From Neorhizobium alkalisoli (GTDB lineage: Bacteria; Pseudomonadota; Alphaproteobacteria; Rhizobiales; Rhizobiaceae), in assembly GCF_002968635.1 (NCBI RefSeq), contig NZ_PVBN01000001.1, positions 62,001 through 126,000 of the forward strand: a DNA stretch of 64,000 bases, given 5' to 3'. The notes under the pieces were generated by a model that had not been told where the DNA came from, made no database searches, and worked only from the letters and a program-made list of their open reading frames with translations. The stretch's first letter is position 1. The number at the start of each line of letters is the position of its first letter. The translations under genes were made by a program, and so were the position numbers. Below, in pieces: positions 1 through 8,999 of this stretch.

Positions 1-697
1 CCAGGTCGCGCCGAAACTGCTGGGCCGCAGACCGGCGTGCTTCAGACGCTGCAGCCTCCCGAAACGCGTTCCAGGCTTCCAGGGGAAACTTGGCGTCCAC
101 CACCAGCGGCGGCGCGTTGTTCGGCATCCGGATCGTGCAGTCCGGGCGAGTGCCGTTGGAAAGCGACGACTGGAAGGAATAGGCGCCGAGCGGCAAACCG
201 TCGGCAATAATGGTCTCCATGCGCCCCTGGCCGAAGGCGCCGCGGGTTTGTTTGTTGGACAGAATGGCCTGCAACCCCACCACGTCCTTGGCGAGCGTCT
301 GGATGTTGTTCTGTGCCGCGTCGATCACGGCGAGCCTTTCCTGCAGCTTTCGCAGGTTCTCATGCGTCGACTTGGTCTGCTCGGTGATCGTCGTGCCGAT
401 CCGATGCGTCATGCCGTCGAGCCGTTGGCTGACCGCCTGATTGAGCTCCGACTGGCGGGTCGATAGGCTCTCGGCCATCGCCGACAGGCGCCCCTGCATC
501 TCGCTCTGCGCCCGGATGAGCTCGGAAAGCCGAGCGTCTGCTTCCTCAGCCTGTCGCGCGGCGTCCTGCTGCCGGCGGCGGCTGCTGCGCAGAACGAGCA
601 CCATGAAAAGCAGGATGACAGCCGCAGCGGCGGCCAAAAACACAACCGTTTGCTGCTGAGCCAAAAGGGGAGAAAGACGGTTGAAGAGATCGTTCAT
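1..697 (-). CDS. rmuC: DNA recombination protein RmuC, N-terminal part (cut by window edge)
   Basis: The reading frame is open from an ATG at 697 (start MNDLFNRLSP) to the left edge, giving about 232 residues with the C-terminus missing. Residues about 16-37 form one hydrophobic membrane anchor. A long heptad-like, Gln/Arg/Glu-rich coiled coil follows (about 40-150). The last visible part reads GAFGQGRMETII, then LPNGTRPDCTIRMPN-like and VVDAKFPLEAW stretches, which match the start of the nuclease-like RmuC domain. RmuC proteins are thought to limit inversion or recombination at short repeats; their biochemistry is poorly known. The gene is divergent from def, whose start lies about 110 bases away. 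The family call is firm; the C-terminal domain cannot be checked here. Confidence 0.85.
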   Translation of the reverse strand, partial: MNDLFNRLSPLLAQQQTVVFLAAAAAVILLFMVLVLRSSRRRQQDAARQAEEADARLSELIRAQSEMQGRLSAMAESLSTRQSELNQAVSQRLDGMTHRIGTTITEQTKSTHENLRKLQERLAVIDAAQNNIQTLAKDVVGLQAILSNKQTRGAFGQGRMETIIADGLPLGAYSFQSSLSNGTRPDCTIRMPNNAPPLVVDAKFPLEAWNAFREAAASEARRSAAQQFRRDL

Positions 698-809
698 GCC
701 CTCAACCTAACAGATTTTCACAACGTGAAAAGATCAAAACGTGAACATTTGCGGGCGCCGCCGCGCAATTCCTGTTCCATCCGAAAAAGAGTTGCGTTAT
801 GGGGAGATC

Positions 810-1325
810 ATGACGATCAAGCCGCTGATTATTTTGCCCGACCCGATCCTGCGCCAGGTGTCCAAGCCTATCGAGCAGGTGGATTCCGAAATCCTGAAGC
901 TCGCAGACGACATGCTGGAGACGATGTATGACGCTCCGGGCATAGGCCTGGCGGCGATCCAGATCGGTATCCCGCGCCGAATTCTGGTGGTGGATATCGC
1001 TCGCGAGGGCGAAGACAAGAATCCGCAGATCTTCATCAATCCGGAGATCGTCAAATCCTCGGACGAGCGTTCGGTCTATGAGGAGGGCTGCCTGTCCATT
1101 CCCGAATATTATGCAGAAGTGGAGCGCCCGGCCGTCGTCACGGTCAAGCATATCGGCCGCGACGGCAAGGAACATCTGGTCGAGGCCGATGGCCTTCTCG
1201 CAACCTGCCTGCAGCATGAGATCGACCATCTGAACGGCGTGCTGTTCATCGACTATATCTCCCGCCTGAAGCGCGAAATGGTCATCAAAAAGTTCACCAA
1301 GGCCGCCAAGGCGAAGGCCGTCTAA
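810..1325 (+). CDS. def: Peptide deformylase
   Basis: A 171-residue protein that removes the formyl group from the N-terminal methionine of new polypeptides, using a metal ion in the cytoplasm. All three signature motifs are present: [10 protein letters not shown] (motif 1), [16 protein letters not shown] (motif 2, with the metal-binding Cys) and QHEIDHLNG (motif 3, the HExxH metal site). The start at ATG 810 ([12 protein letters not shown]) gives the usual rhizobial length and has GGGGAG just upstream; an in-frame ATG at 741 would add an Arg-rich tail absent from the family. It leads def-fmt-truA, so formylation and deformylation enzymes are co-encoded. Confidence 0.97.
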   Translation: MTIKPLIILPDPILRQVSKPIEQVDSEILKLADDMLETMYDAPGIGLAAIQIGIPRRILVVDIAREGEDKNPQIFINPEIVKSSDERSVYEEGCLSIPEYYAEVERPAVVTVKHIGRDGKEHLVEADGLLATCLQHEIDHLNGVLFIDYISRLKREMVIKKFTKAAKAKAV

Positions 1326-1384
1326 GGCTTGACGCCCAAACGGCCTTCAGCTCGAAGGCGCGCTTTCCGAAAGCGTGAAACGCC

Positions 1385-2320
1385 ATGTCTCTCCGCATCA
1401 TCTTCATGGGCACGCCGGAATTCTCCGTGCCGACGCTGCAAGCGCTGAAGCACGCGGGGCACCAGATCGTTGCGGTCTATACCCAGCCGCCGCGTCCGGG
1501 CGGCCGCCGCGGGCTCGACCTCGTGAAGTCGCCGGTACATCAGGCGGCCGAGCTGCTCGGCATTCCCGTTTTCACCCCGGTCAATTTCAAGGATCCGGAA
1601 GAGCGCGAGAAATTCCGCGCGCTGAACGCGCATGTGGCCGTGGTGGTCGCCTACGGCCTGCTGCTGCCGGAAGCGGTCCTCACCGGCACGCGGCTTGGCT
1701 GCTATAACGGCCATGCCTCGCTCCTGCCGCGGTGGCGCGGTGCTGCGCCGATCCAGCGCGCCATCATGGCCGGCGATAAAAAGACCGGCATGATGATCAT
1801 GCAGATGGAGAAAGGCCTCGATACCGGACCGGTCGCCCTTACCAAAGAGGTCGAGATCGGCGAAAACATGACGGCCGGGGAGCTGCACGACAAGCTGATG
1901 CTCACCGGTGCGCGCGCCATGGTCGAGGCTATAGACAAGCTTGAAGGCAGCGACCTGCCGCTGACGCCGCAGCCGGACGAAGGCGTGCTTTACGCCGCAA
2001 AGATCGACAAGGGCGAGACCCGCATCGATTTTTCGAGGTCCGCGCACGACGTGCACAACCATATCCGCGGACTGTCGCCCTTCCCCGGCGGCTGGTTCGA
2101 AGCCGAGATCAACGGCAGGCCTGAACGCGTGAAAGTACTCGCTTCGGAAGTAGCGGAAGGGCAGGGTGAGGCTGGGACTGTTCTTGATGACGCGTTGACC
2201 GTGGCCTGTGGCGAAGGCGCTGTGCGGCTCCTGAAGCTGCAGAAGGCGGGCGGCAAGCCCCTGGCGGCGACCGAGTTTCTGCGCGGAACATCAATTCCCG
2301 CCGGCACGAGGCTTCTCTGA
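1385..2320 (+). CDS. fmt: Methionyl-tRNA formyltransferase
   Basis: This 311-residue enzyme transfers a formyl group from 10-formyltetrahydrofolate to initiator Met-tRNA. The N-terminus ([17 protein letters not shown]) is the typical formyltransferase start. [18 protein letters not shown] near residues 110-127 holds the catalytic Asn/His-type loop and the [11 protein letters not shown] signature. The C-terminal third is the tRNA-binding OB-like domain. The gene follows def after 59 bases, and its TGA stop overlaps the ATG of truA by one base, which supports translational coupling. Length and motifs are normal. Confidence 0.97.
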   Translation: MSLRIIFMGTPEFSVPTLQALKHAGHQIVAVYTQPPRPGGRRGLDLVKSPVHQAAELLGIPVFTPVNFKDPEEREKFRALNAHVAVVVAYGLLLPEAVLTGTRLGCYNGHASLLPRWRGAAPIQRAIMAGDKKTGMMIMQMEKGLDTGPVALTKEVEIGENMTAGELHDKLMLTGARAMVEAIDKLEGSDLPLTPQPDEGVLYAAKIDKGETRIDFSRSAHDVHNHIRGLSPFPGGWFEAEINGRPERVKVLASEVAEGQGEAGTVLDDALTVACGEGAVRLLKLQKAGGKPLAATEFLRGTSIPAGTRLL

Positions 2321-3075
2321 TGCCGCGCTACCGCATGACCGTCGAATATGACGGCACGCCCTATGTGGGCTGGCAGATGCAGGAAAACGGCCATTCCGTC
2401 CAAGCCGCTCTGCAGGGCGGTATCTTGTCCCTGACCGGAGAGGCAGTCTCGATCCGCGGTGCAGGTCGGACGGATTCAGGCGTGCATGCCGTGGGACAGG
2501 TGGTCCATGCGGACCTTTCGCGCGACTGGAAGCCCTACAAGCTGCGCAACGCGTTGAACGCCCACTTGATGATGGCCGGCGAAAAGGTTTCGATCCTCGA
2601 CGTCCAGGCTGTGGATGACAGTTTCGACGCCCGGTTCTCGGCCCTTCGCCGGCACTATCTCTACCGCATCTTCAATCGACCCTCGCCGCTTGCGCTCGAA
2701 GCCAAGCGTGCCTGGTGGGTGACCCGCGAGCTCGACCACGAGATCATGCATGCGGCCGCGCAGACCTTGGTGGGGCATCACGACTTCACGACCTTTCGTT
2801 CCGCCCACTGTCAGGCGACGAGCCCGATGCGGACGCTCGACCGGCTGGACGTGACCCGCACCGGAGATCTGATCGAAATCCGGGCGAGCGCCCAGAGCTT
2901 TCTGCACAATCAGATCCGCTCCTTCGCCGGCACGCTCAAATTGGCGGGTGAGGGCAAGATGACGCCAGCCGACGTCCGCGCGGCGCTGGATGCGCGGGAC
3001 CGCGCTGCCTGCGGACCTGTCGCACCGCCGGAAGGGCTCTACTTTCTGAAAGTGGATTATCCCGGCGATCCCTGA
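2320..3075 (+). CDS. truA: tRNA pseudouridine(38-40) synthase TruA
   Basis: A 251-residue enzyme that isomerises uridines 38-40 of the anticodon stem to pseudouridine. The catalytic Asp lies in [15 protein letters not shown] (about residues 48-62), the RTDxGVHA signature of the TruA family. The start [18 protein letters not shown] is the standard first strand. The start codon overlaps the fmt stop by one base, placing it third in def-fmt-truA. It faces the next gene on the other strand with only three bases between stops, and no clear terminator is visible in that gap. Confidence 0.97.
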   Translation: MPRYRMTVEYDGTPYVGWQMQENGHSVQAALQGGILSLTGEAVSIRGAGRTDSGVHAVGQVVHADLSRDWKPYKLRNALNAHLMMAGEKVSILDVQAVDDSFDARFSALRRHYLYRIFNRPSPLALEAKRAWWVTRELDHEIMHAAAQTLVGHHDFTTFRSAHCQATSPMRTLDRLDVTRTGDLIEIRASAQSFLHNQIRSFAGTLKLAGEGKMTPADVRAALDARDRAACGPVAPPEGLYFLKVDYPGDP

Positions 3076-3078
3076 CCG

Positions 3079-3684
3079 TCAGAAGGGATAGATTCCGAGG
3101 AAGCGCTGCAGGGCGCCGGTTAGGATCATGTTCGGCACCAGCAGAACAAGCACCAGCGCGGTGATCATCAGCAGCTGCGGGCCGCAGATCATCCGCATGA
3201 TCCGCGACACCGCGAAGACCAAAGCCATGAGCAGCATGAGCTGTATCAGCCCGATGAACGGCGTCAGGACGGGCAGCAGAAGCATGACCAGGCACAACAG
3301 ACCATAGATCCATGCGAACGGAACGCCCAGCCAGTTGATCGTAACTACGATTGCCGGGAATTTGCGGTGGATGCCCATGACCAGGCAGAGGAGAGCCGCC
3401 AATACGATCGGCAGCAGCCAGTTGAGGACTTCCAGCATCGCGACGCGGACAAAGAACATGCCTCCGAGCCGCGTGCCCGGCGGTATGCTCTGAACCAGCA
3501 GGGACCGGAGCCAGATCCAGGACACAAGGACGGCCGGCAGGCACCAGACAAAGGCCCAGAAGGAACGCATCATGCCGCGATCGGAAACATCGAGCAGGCG
3601 GAATCCCTGCGCGTCGCCTTTGATCAACAGCCATAGGCCGCTGAGATACAACCTGACTTCAGGGTACGAGGGCAAGGCGGTCAC
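3079..3684 (-). CDS. Conserved polytopic membrane protein, paralog A
   Basis: A 201-residue protein of no assigned function, with four to five hydrophobic spans (roughly 40-66, 78-104, 115-143, 146-165 and 170-190) after a soluble N-terminus. The N-terminal block SYPEVRLYLSGLWLLIKGDA...DVSDRGMMRSFWAF is nearly repeated in the next upstream gene, so the two are tandem paralogs of similar size. The general look (an N-terminal amphipathic segment then five spans) recalls Yip1-like or DUF proteins, but I do not recognise a defined family. It is last in a run dapD-dapE-paralog B-paralog A on this strand, 21 bases after paralog B. Confidence 0.75.
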   Translation of the reverse strand: MTALPSYPEVRLYLSGLWLLIKGDAQGFRLLDVSDRGMMRSFWAFVWCLPAVLVSWIWLRSLLVQSIPPGTRLGGMFFVRVAMLEVLNWLLPIVLAALLCLVMGIHRKFPAIVVTINWLGVPFAWIYGLLCLVMLLLPVLTPFIGLIQLMLLMALVFAVSRIMRMICGPQLLMITALVLVLLVPNMILTGALQRFLGIYPF

Positions 3685-3705
3685 GCTCCAGTAACGGGGG
3701 CAATG

Positions 3706-4326
3706 TCATGGTACGTAGATGCCCAACTGTTTTTCCAGTGGTTCCAGCAGCAGCATGGGAAGCGACACGACCGCAAACACCTGAAGCCGTATCAGCACGC
3801 TACCCCCTACGATCGTCCGCAAAATCCGCCAGAAGAGCGCAACGGACAATGCCAGGAGCAGGATCGCGGCTCCGATCCAACCGAATGCGGCTATCGTCAC
3901 CCAACTTTCATCCTGAGGTTCCGGCAACGACAGCAAAAGTATCACCAGCGCGGAACCGAAATAGAGTGCTGCCATCGAGGCCCAGTTCCACACGACGATC
4001 AAGGTTCTCAGAAGCAGTCGGATCTTTAGAAACGGAGCGGCCAGCATGAGCGCGACGATCGGCAAAAACCAGGCTGCCATGTCCACGAGCATGGCCTTCG
4101 CGATATATGTCAGGGCCGGCTCGGTGGCTTCCGGAAACTCCTCGAGATAAAGGCTTCTGTAATAAATCCCCGAAAGCGCCAATACCGGAAATGCCCAGGC
4201 CAAAGCCCAGAAAGACCGGGCAACGCCGCGATCGGAAATATCGAACGGCCGCAGGCCGCGGGCGTCGCCCTTGATCAACAGCCACAGGCCGATGAGATAT
4301 GATCGGACTTCGTCATAGGAGGGCAT
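3706..4326 (-). CDS. Conserved polytopic membrane protein, paralog B
   Basis: A 206-residue membrane protein starting MPSYDEVRSYL. Residues about 1-40 (SYDEVRSYLIGLWLLIKGDA, DISDRGVARSFWAL) are strongly similar to the downstream paralog; the rest diverges but keeps the same pattern of five hydrophobic spans. The chosen ATG at 4326 lies 14 bases inside the end of dapE, which suggests coupling; a longer in-frame version reaching 4401 would run deeper into dapE and lacks family-like sequence. Function is unknown. Retention of two diverged copies behind the lysine/DAP genes suggests a selected envelope role rather than a fresh duplication, but that is inference. Confidence 0.75.
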   Translation of the reverse strand: MPSYDEVRSYLIGLWLLIKGDARGLRPFDISDRGVARSFWALAWAFPVLALSGIYYRSLYLEEFPEATEPALTYIAKAMLVDMAAWFLPIVALMLAAPFLKIRLLLRTLIVVWNWASMAALYFGSALVILLLSLPEPQDESWVTIAAFGWIGAAILLLALSVALFWRILRTIVGGSVLIRLQVFAVVSLPMLLLEPLEKQLGIYVP

Positions 4327-5506
4327 TATCGAACCAGCGGGAGATGAAGGTCCCATAGATTTGGGTGAGCATCTCCAGATCGGCAAGGGCCACCCGTTCA
4401 TCGACCATATGCATGGTCTGGCCGACCAGGCCGAATTCCACGACCGGGCAGTAATCCTTGATGAAGCGTGCGTCCGATGTGCCGCCGGTGGTCGAAAGCT
4501 GCGGGGTGCGGCCGGTGACCTTTTCTACGGCACTCGAAAGCGAGGCGATCAACGCGTTGTTGCGGGTCAGGAAGACGTGGCTGGGGCGTTCGGCCCAGAC
4601 AATCTCGTAACGCGCCGGATCGCGGCCCGGACGCAACGGGCTTTCGGCCGCTGCGAGATCGAGCCGCCGAACGATTTCCGCCTTCACCGTATCGGCCGTC
4701 CACGTGTCGTTGAAACGGATGTTGAAGGCAAACCCCGCCTTGGCCGGTATGACATTGGTGGCCGAATTGCCGACATCCACAGAGGTGACTTCGAGATTGG
4801 AGGCCGGGAATTCAGGCGTGCCCGTGTCAAAGGGCGGGTCCATCAGCGCACTCGCCAAGGGAAGAAGGCCGCGAACCGGATTGTCGGCGAGATGCGGATA
4901 GGCCGCATGACCCTGCACGCCGAAGACGGTCACTTTGCCGGATATGGATCCCCGCCGGCCGATCTTGATCATGTCGCCGAGTTGATCCGGATTGGTCGGC
5001 TCCCCGACGAGGCAGGCATCCCAGCGCTCGCCGTTTTCGGCGGCCCATTTCAGCAGCTTCTCGGTGCCGTTGACCGCAGGGCCTTCCTCGTCGCCGGTGA
5101 TCAGGAAGGAGATAGAACCCTTCGGCGCGCCATGCTTTTCGATGTGACGCGCCATTGCTGCCACAAAGCAGGCGATGCCGCCCTTCATGTCGACCGCGCC
5201 GCGACCAAAAAGCTCGTCGCCCACAATTTCGGCCGCAAAAGGCGGATGGCTCCAGGATGCCTCGTCGCCTGGCGGCACGACATCTGTATGGCCCGCAAAC
5301 ATCAGGTGCGGGCCGTCGGTGCCGAGCCGTGCATAAAGGTTCTCGATATCCGGCATGCCCGGTTCCGTCGCCACCATGCGCTCGACCTTGAACCCGAGCG
5401 GAATGAGCATCGATTCCAGGGCGGTGAGCGCGCCGCCTTCGGCAGGGGTGACCGAAGGGCAGCGAATGAGGTCTTGAAGATTGGCGACGGGATCGGATGC
5501 GGACAT
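4313..5506 (-). CDS. dapE: Succinyl-diaminopimelate desuccinylase
   Basis: A 397-residue metallopeptidase-fold enzyme (M20 family) that hydrolyses N-succinyl-LL-diaminopimelate to LL-DAP in lysine and peptidoglycan-precursor synthesis. Metal and catalytic motifs are seen in order: FAGHTDVVPPGD (first His/Asp), GRGAVDMKGG (bridging Asp), and ITGDEEGPA (catalytic Glu pair). The C-terminal metal His lies in GLVGQTMHMVDERV. The dimerisation domain sits in between. It starts 21 bases after the dapD stop, and its end overlaps the next gene by 14 bases, so dapD-dapE-membrane paralogs look co-transcribed. Confidence 0.96.
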   Translation of the reverse strand: MSASDPVANLQDLIRCPSVTPAEGGALTALESMLIPLGFKVERMVATEPGMPDIENLYARLGTDGPHLMFAGHTDVVPPGDEASWSHPPFAAEIVGDELFGRGAVDMKGGIACFVAAMARHIEKHGAPKGSISFLITGDEEGPAVNGTEKLLKWAAENGERWDACLVGEPTNPDQLGDMIKIGRRGSISGKVTVFGVQGHAAYPHLADNPVRGLLPLASALMDPPFDTGTPEFPASNLEVTSVDVGNSATNVIPAKAGFAFNIRFNDTWTADTVKAEIVRRLDLAAAESPLRPGRDPARYEIVWAERPSHVFLTRNNALIASLSSAVEKVTGRTPQLSTTGGTSDARFIKDYCPVVEFGLVGQTMHMVDERVALADLEMLTQIYGTFISRWFDNALL

Positions 5507-5527
5507 TTCGGATGACCAGCCTTGAGA

Positions 5528-6382
5528 TCAGTCGCGCAGAAGTTCGTTGATGCCGGTCTTGGAGCGGGTCTTTTCGTCGACGCGCTTGACGATGACGGCG
5601 CAATAGAGGTTCGGTCCCGGTTCGCCGTTCGGGAACGGCTTGCCCGGCATCGAGCCCGCGACGACGACGGAATAGGGGGGCACTTCGCCGTAGGTGATCT
5701 CGCCGGTCGCGCGATCGACGATCTTGGTCGACTTGCCGATGAAAACGCCCATGCCGAGCACCGAACCTTCGCGCACGATGCAGCCTTCGACAACTTCGGA
5801 CCGCGCGCCGATGAAGCAATTGTCCTCGATGATGGTCGGGCCGGCCTGCATGGGCTCCAGAACGCCGCCGATGCCGACGCCGCCCGACAGGTGGACATGC
5901 TTGCCGATCTGGGCGCAGGAGCCGACGGTGGCCCAGGTATCGACCATCGTGCCTTCGTCCACATAGGCGCCGAGATTGACGAAGGAGGGCATGAGAATGA
6001 CATTCTTGGCGATATAGGCCGAGCGGCGAGCGATCGCATTCGGCACAGCGCGGAAGCCGGCGGCGCGGAATTCCGTTTCGCCCCAGCCTTCGAACTTCGA
6101 GGGCACCTTATCCCACCAGGTGGCGTTGCCGGGGCCGTGCTTCACCACTTCCATGTCGTTCAGGCGGAAGGAAAGCAGCACCGCCTTCTTCAGCCACTGG
6201 TGCACCGTCCAGTTTCCGTCGGCGCCGCGGCTGGCAACGCGCGCCTTGCCGCTGTCGAGCAGGTTCAACGCTTCCTCGACTGCGTCGCGGATCTCGCCTT
6301 TGGTCGATACCGCCACATCGTCCCGGTTCTCGAAGGCGGTCTCGATAGTCTTTTCGAGGGAGGAAAAGTCAGGGCTGCTCAT
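5528..6382 (-). CDS. dapD: 2,3,4,5-tetrahydropyridine-2,6-dicarboxylate N-succinyltransferase
   Basis: A 284-residue acyltransferase using succinyl-CoA to succinylate tetrahydrodipicolinate, the step before aminotransfer and DapE in the succinylase branch of lysine/DAP synthesis. The centre carries left-handed beta-helix hexapeptide repeats ([33 protein letters not shown] and onwards), typical of DapD. The N-terminal domain precedes it ([24 protein letters not shown]-like). Length is normal. It is the first gene of the leftward operon with dapE; the 135-base gap to the rightward LOG gene should hold both promoters. Confidence 0.96.
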   Translation of the reverse strand: MSSPDFSSLEKTIETAFENRDDVAVSTKGEIRDAVEEALNLLDSGKARVASRGADGNWTVHQWLKKAVLLSFRLNDMEVVKHGPGNATWWDKVPSKFEGWGETEFRAAGFRAVPNAIARRSAYIAKNVILMPSFVNLGAYVDEGTMVDTWATVGSCAQIGKHVHLSGGVGIGGVLEPMQAGPTIIEDNCFIGARSEVVEGCIVREGSVLGMGVFIGKSTKIVDRATGEITYGEVPPYSVVVAGSMPGKPFPNGEPGPNLYCAVIVKRVDEKTRSKTGINELLRD

Positions 6383-6465
6383 GGGAAATCCTTAAACGTC
6401 ACTCGGTATCGTGATGGTGGAGAGGTGGCCATTTAGTTCTATTTGCTCTAAGCGACCGCCACTCA

Positions 6466-6497
6466 GGCGTCAATGTGAATTGGCGTCAACGTATGTT
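6466..6497. repeat. Tandem imperfect 16-bp direct repeat in the dapD-LOG promoter region
   Basis: Two adjacent copies, GGCGTCAATGTGAATT and GGCGTCAACGTATGTT, agree at 12 of 16 positions. The pair ends about 20 bases before the ATG of the LOG-family gene and about 84 bases from the dapD start. The position would suit a dimeric regulator of the rightward gene, but a chance repeat cannot be excluded. Confidence 0.35.
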
Positions 6498-6517
6498 GGC
6501 GCCGGAAGGGTCATGCA

Positions 6518-7378
6518 ATGGCAAAGGCGAAGAAGGACGGACCGCGGCGCAAGGATGGCGTTTGGGATCCTCTTAAGGACAACAAGGCCGACAAATATGC
6601 AGCCGCCGGCCAGCCGAGGACGCCGCAAACGGAATCTCCGTCCTATCGCCTCGCCTATGCGGACGACGACTTTCTCAGCCGGGAAGAGCTGAGGCCGCTT
6701 CGTCTTCAGCTGGAACTTACCAAAGCCGAGATGATGCTTGCCGAACGCGGCATCAAATCGACGGTGGTGCTGTTTGGCGGCGCGCGCATTCCGGCACCCG
6801 GGCAGAGCGCCTGGGCGGCACGGAATGAAACGCAGCGGAAGAACCTGGAGGCGGCCTCCGTATTCTATGAGGAAGCCCGCAAATTCGCCGAACTCTGCGG
6901 AAAACACTCGGCCGGATACAATCACCAGGAATATGTGGTGGTGACCGGCGGCGGACCGGGCGTCATGGAGGCGGGCAATCGCGGAGCCTCGGACGCCGGT
7001 GCCCCGAGCGTCGGGCTCAACATCATGTTGCCGCACGAGCAGGCGCCGAACCGCTTCGTAACGCCCGAACTCAGCTTCAATTTCCACTATTTCGCGATCC
7101 GCAAGATGCATTTCATGATGCGCGCAAAGGCGGTTGCGGTATTCCCGGGCGGCTTCGGGACGCTCGACGAGATGTTCGAGGCGCTGACGCTCATCCAGAC
7201 CAAACGCATGGAGCGTATTCCACTGATCCTGTTCAGCGAGGCATTCTGGCGCGGCATCATCAATTTCGGGGCGCTTGCGGAATTCGGTACGATCGCGCCG
7301 GAGGACCTCAATCTCATCAGCTTCGTGGAAACTGCCGAGGAGGCCTGGAAGATCATCTCGGACTTCTACGAGCATTAA
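6518..7378 (+). CDS. LOG-family nucleoside monophosphate phosphoribohydrolase
   Basis: A 286-residue Rossmann-fold protein of the LOG / 'lysine decarboxylase-like' family. The defining loops are visible: VVTGGGPGVMEAGNRGA (about 148-164) and AVFPGGFGTLDEMFEAL (about 206-222), the PGGxGTxxE motif that binds nucleotide phosphate and carries the catalytic Glu. Family members split nucleoside 5'-monophosphates into base and ribose-5-phosphate; in plants and some bacteria this activates cytokinins. It has about 80 residues before the core, so it belongs to the longer bacterial type whose substrate is usually untested. The start is basic (MAKAKKDGPRRKDG) and soluble. It is transcribed alone and ends at a strong terminator. 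Confidence 0.88.
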   Translation: MAKAKKDGPRRKDGVWDPLKDNKADKYAAAGQPRTPQTESPSYRLAYADDDFLSREELRPLRLQLELTKAEMMLAERGIKSTVVLFGGARIPAPGQSAWAARNETQRKNLEAASVFYEEARKFAELCGKHSAGYNHQEYVVVTGGGPGVMEAGNRGASDAGAPSVGLNIMLPHEQAPNRFVTPELSFNFHYFAIRKMHFMMRAKAVAVFPGGFGTLDEMFEALTLIQTKRMERIPLILFSEAFWRGIINFGALAEFGTIAPEDLNLISFVETAEEAWKIISDFYEH

Positions 7379-7382
7379 AGGA

Positions 7383-7416
7383 AAGAACCCGCCCCTCTCG
7401 CGAGGGACGGGTTCTT
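7383..7416. terminator. Bidirectional terminator between LOG gene and EF-hand gene
   Basis: A 15-base stem with a single mismatch: arms AAGAACCCGCCCCTC and GAGGGACGGGTTCTT around a TCGC loop. It lies directly after the LOG stop and about 40 bases beyond the stop of the leftward EF-hand gene, so it can serve both convergent genes. Confidence 0.85.
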
Positions 7417-7456
7417 CAGGACGACTGCCGGTACTAGTTCCGAAAGCGGCGGGGAA

Positions 7457-8068
7457 CTAGAGGGGGCGGTCCGGCAGGTCGTCGATGGAAATGGTGCCGT
7501 CCTTGTTGACGTCCATGCGTGTGAACAGCTGGTCGCCGGCGGTGGTTACCTCGGCCTTGGTGATCTTGCCGTCGCGGTCCTCGTCGACCATGCGGAAGAG
7601 GCCGCGTCCCATCATCCCGCCATGCCGCTGGCCATCCCAGCGGGCATCATGGCGATCCCGGTCACGGTGATCCCATCCGCGGCGGTCCGCCGATTCCCGG
7701 TCCCGGTGGTGACGATCGCCATCCCGGTTTTCCGCCTGCTCGGGCTGCGGGTTGTTCTTGCGGAACTCGTCGAGCCTGGTCTGACGGAAATCCATCAATT
7801 CGCCTCGGGTAACGGTCCCGTCCTTGTTGGCATCGATTTCGGCAAACAGCGCATCCTGGCGGGCGGTCAGTTCTTCCCTGGAGATCTTGCCGTCCTTGTT
7901 GCCGTCGGCATTCTTCAGGAGGCGAACGAACATGACGTCCTGCATGGCTGCGCGGCCGGCGCCGTGGCGGCCAGGACCGTCTCGACCGGGACCAGCGAAT
8001 GCCGGCAGAGCGGCTCCCGCCACCAGAACGGCACTGAGGGTCGCCAAAACGATCTTCTTCGCGGTCAT
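7457..8068 (-). CDS. Exported EF-hand calcium-binding protein
   Basis: A 203-residue protein with a Sec signal peptide (residues 1-25, cleavage likely after AFA). Four EF-hand loops are intact: 55-66 (DGNKDGKISREE), 79-90 (DANKDGTVTRGE), 162-173 (DEDRDGKITKAE) and 186-197 (DVNKDGTISIDD), each with acidic residues at calcium positions 1, 3/5 and 12. A low-complexity Asp/Arg/His-rich linker (about 113-150) separates the two EF pairs. It is probably a periplasmic calcium buffer or sensor; no partner gene is evident. The gene is alone, convergent with the LOG gene. Confidence 0.88.
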   Translation of the reverse strand: MTAKKIVLATLSAVLVAGAALPAFAGPGRDGPGRHGAGRAAMQDVMFVRLLKNADGNKDGKISREELTARQDALFAEIDANKDGTVTRGELMDFRQTRLDEFRKNNPQPEQAENRDGDRHHRDRESADRRGWDHRDRDRHDARWDGQRHGGMMGRGLFRMVDEDRDGKITKAEVTTAGDQLFTRMDVNKDGTISIDDLPDRPL

Positions 8069-8179
8069 CGAGGGGTTCCTTTCCAGCTAATTCCGATAGC
8101 CTGAAGGTAGCCCCGGCAACCCGCCAGAACCACTTAAACATCCGTAATGTGGATGAACTTTTGGTAAGGCGGCGAGAAC

Positions 8180-8893
8180 TCAGGCGAGCCGGAGCCCGGA
8201 GAGGAAACCTGCCAGATCGTCCGTGACATAATCGATATGGTCGTCCTCGTCGGACAGCGTTTCCCAACGCTCCATCAGAACCGTGTCGAGATTGCGGGGA
8301 ACGAGGAGGACGGTGCGCATGCCGAGCGCCTTCGGAACCTGCAGATTGCGCGGCAAATCCTCGAACATTGCGGCATGCTTGGTATCGACCCGGTGCAGGC
8401 TAGCGAACTTGTCGTAGGTGGCGCCCGCAGGCTTTGGAACATAACCGGCGGCCACGATGTCGAAGATATCGTCGAAGTTGTCGAGGATCCCGAGCGCCCG
8501 CGCGGCGGCTTCGGCATGCGGCACACTTCCGTTCGTGAAGATGAACTTGCGGCCCGGCAGCGCCTTGATCGCCTCTCCGAGTTCCGGATGCGGCAGCAGC
8601 GCCGAATAATCGATCGCATGGGCGCGCTCGAGGAAGCTGTCCGGGTCGATGCCATGGTTCAGCATCAGGCCCTGCAGCGTCGTTCCGTGCTCGTGGTAAT
8701 AGCGCTTCTGCAGCGCCCGCGCGTCGTCCGGCTCGAGTTGCAGCAATTCCTGCACATAGGCCGTCATGTTCTTGTCGATCTGGGCAAACAGATTGATGTG
8801 ATGCGGGTAGAGCGTGTTGTCGAGATCGAACACCCATTCACTGATATCGGCGAAATCGGCAGGATCGGGGGATGTCTTCGGTTGTCTGTCCAT
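8180..8893 (-). CDS. HAD-superfamily pyrimidine 5'-nucleotidase-like hydrolase
   Basis: A 237-residue subfamily IA HAD phosphohydrolase. The catalytic DLDNTLYP loop is at about 23-30 (Asp23 nucleophile, Asp25 acid/base), motif II is FIFTNGS, the motif III Lys is in YVPKPAGATYDKF, and the acidic motif IV is MFEDLPRN. Between motifs I and II is the helical cap. This arrangement matches the bacterial/yeast 'pyrimidine 5-nucleotidase' (SDT1-like) group that dephosphorylates UMP/CMP or related phosphates. Rhizobial genomes usually carry it near the dap/arg genes, as here (from memory). The start lies 106 bases from the divergent transporter gene. Confidence 0.85.
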   Translation of the reverse strand: MDRQPKTSPDPADFADISEWVFDLDNTLYPHHINLFAQIDKNMTAYVQELLQLEPDDARALQKRYYHEHGTTLQGLMLNHGIDPDSFLERAHAIDYSALLPHPELGEAIKALPGRKFIFTNGSVPHAEAAARALGILDNFDDIFDIVAAGYVPKPAGATYDKFASLHRVDTKHAAMFEDLPRNLQVPKALGMRTVLLVPRNLDTVLMERWETLSDEDDHIDYVTDDLAGFLSGLRLA

Positions 8894-8999
8894 GCTGTCT
8901 TATGCACGGCTTGGACCTCGAAGAAAATCGAAAAAGGCGACCGGTTCAGGTCAAATCCGGACTTGGCCGCCAGACAGCCGGCATGATACCGCCAGCAGT

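Noticed and set aside
8130-8165. CATCC...GGATG hairpin between EF-hand and HAD genes as terminator
   Set aside because: Stem is only five bases with a weak T-rich tail; not enough for a terminator call.
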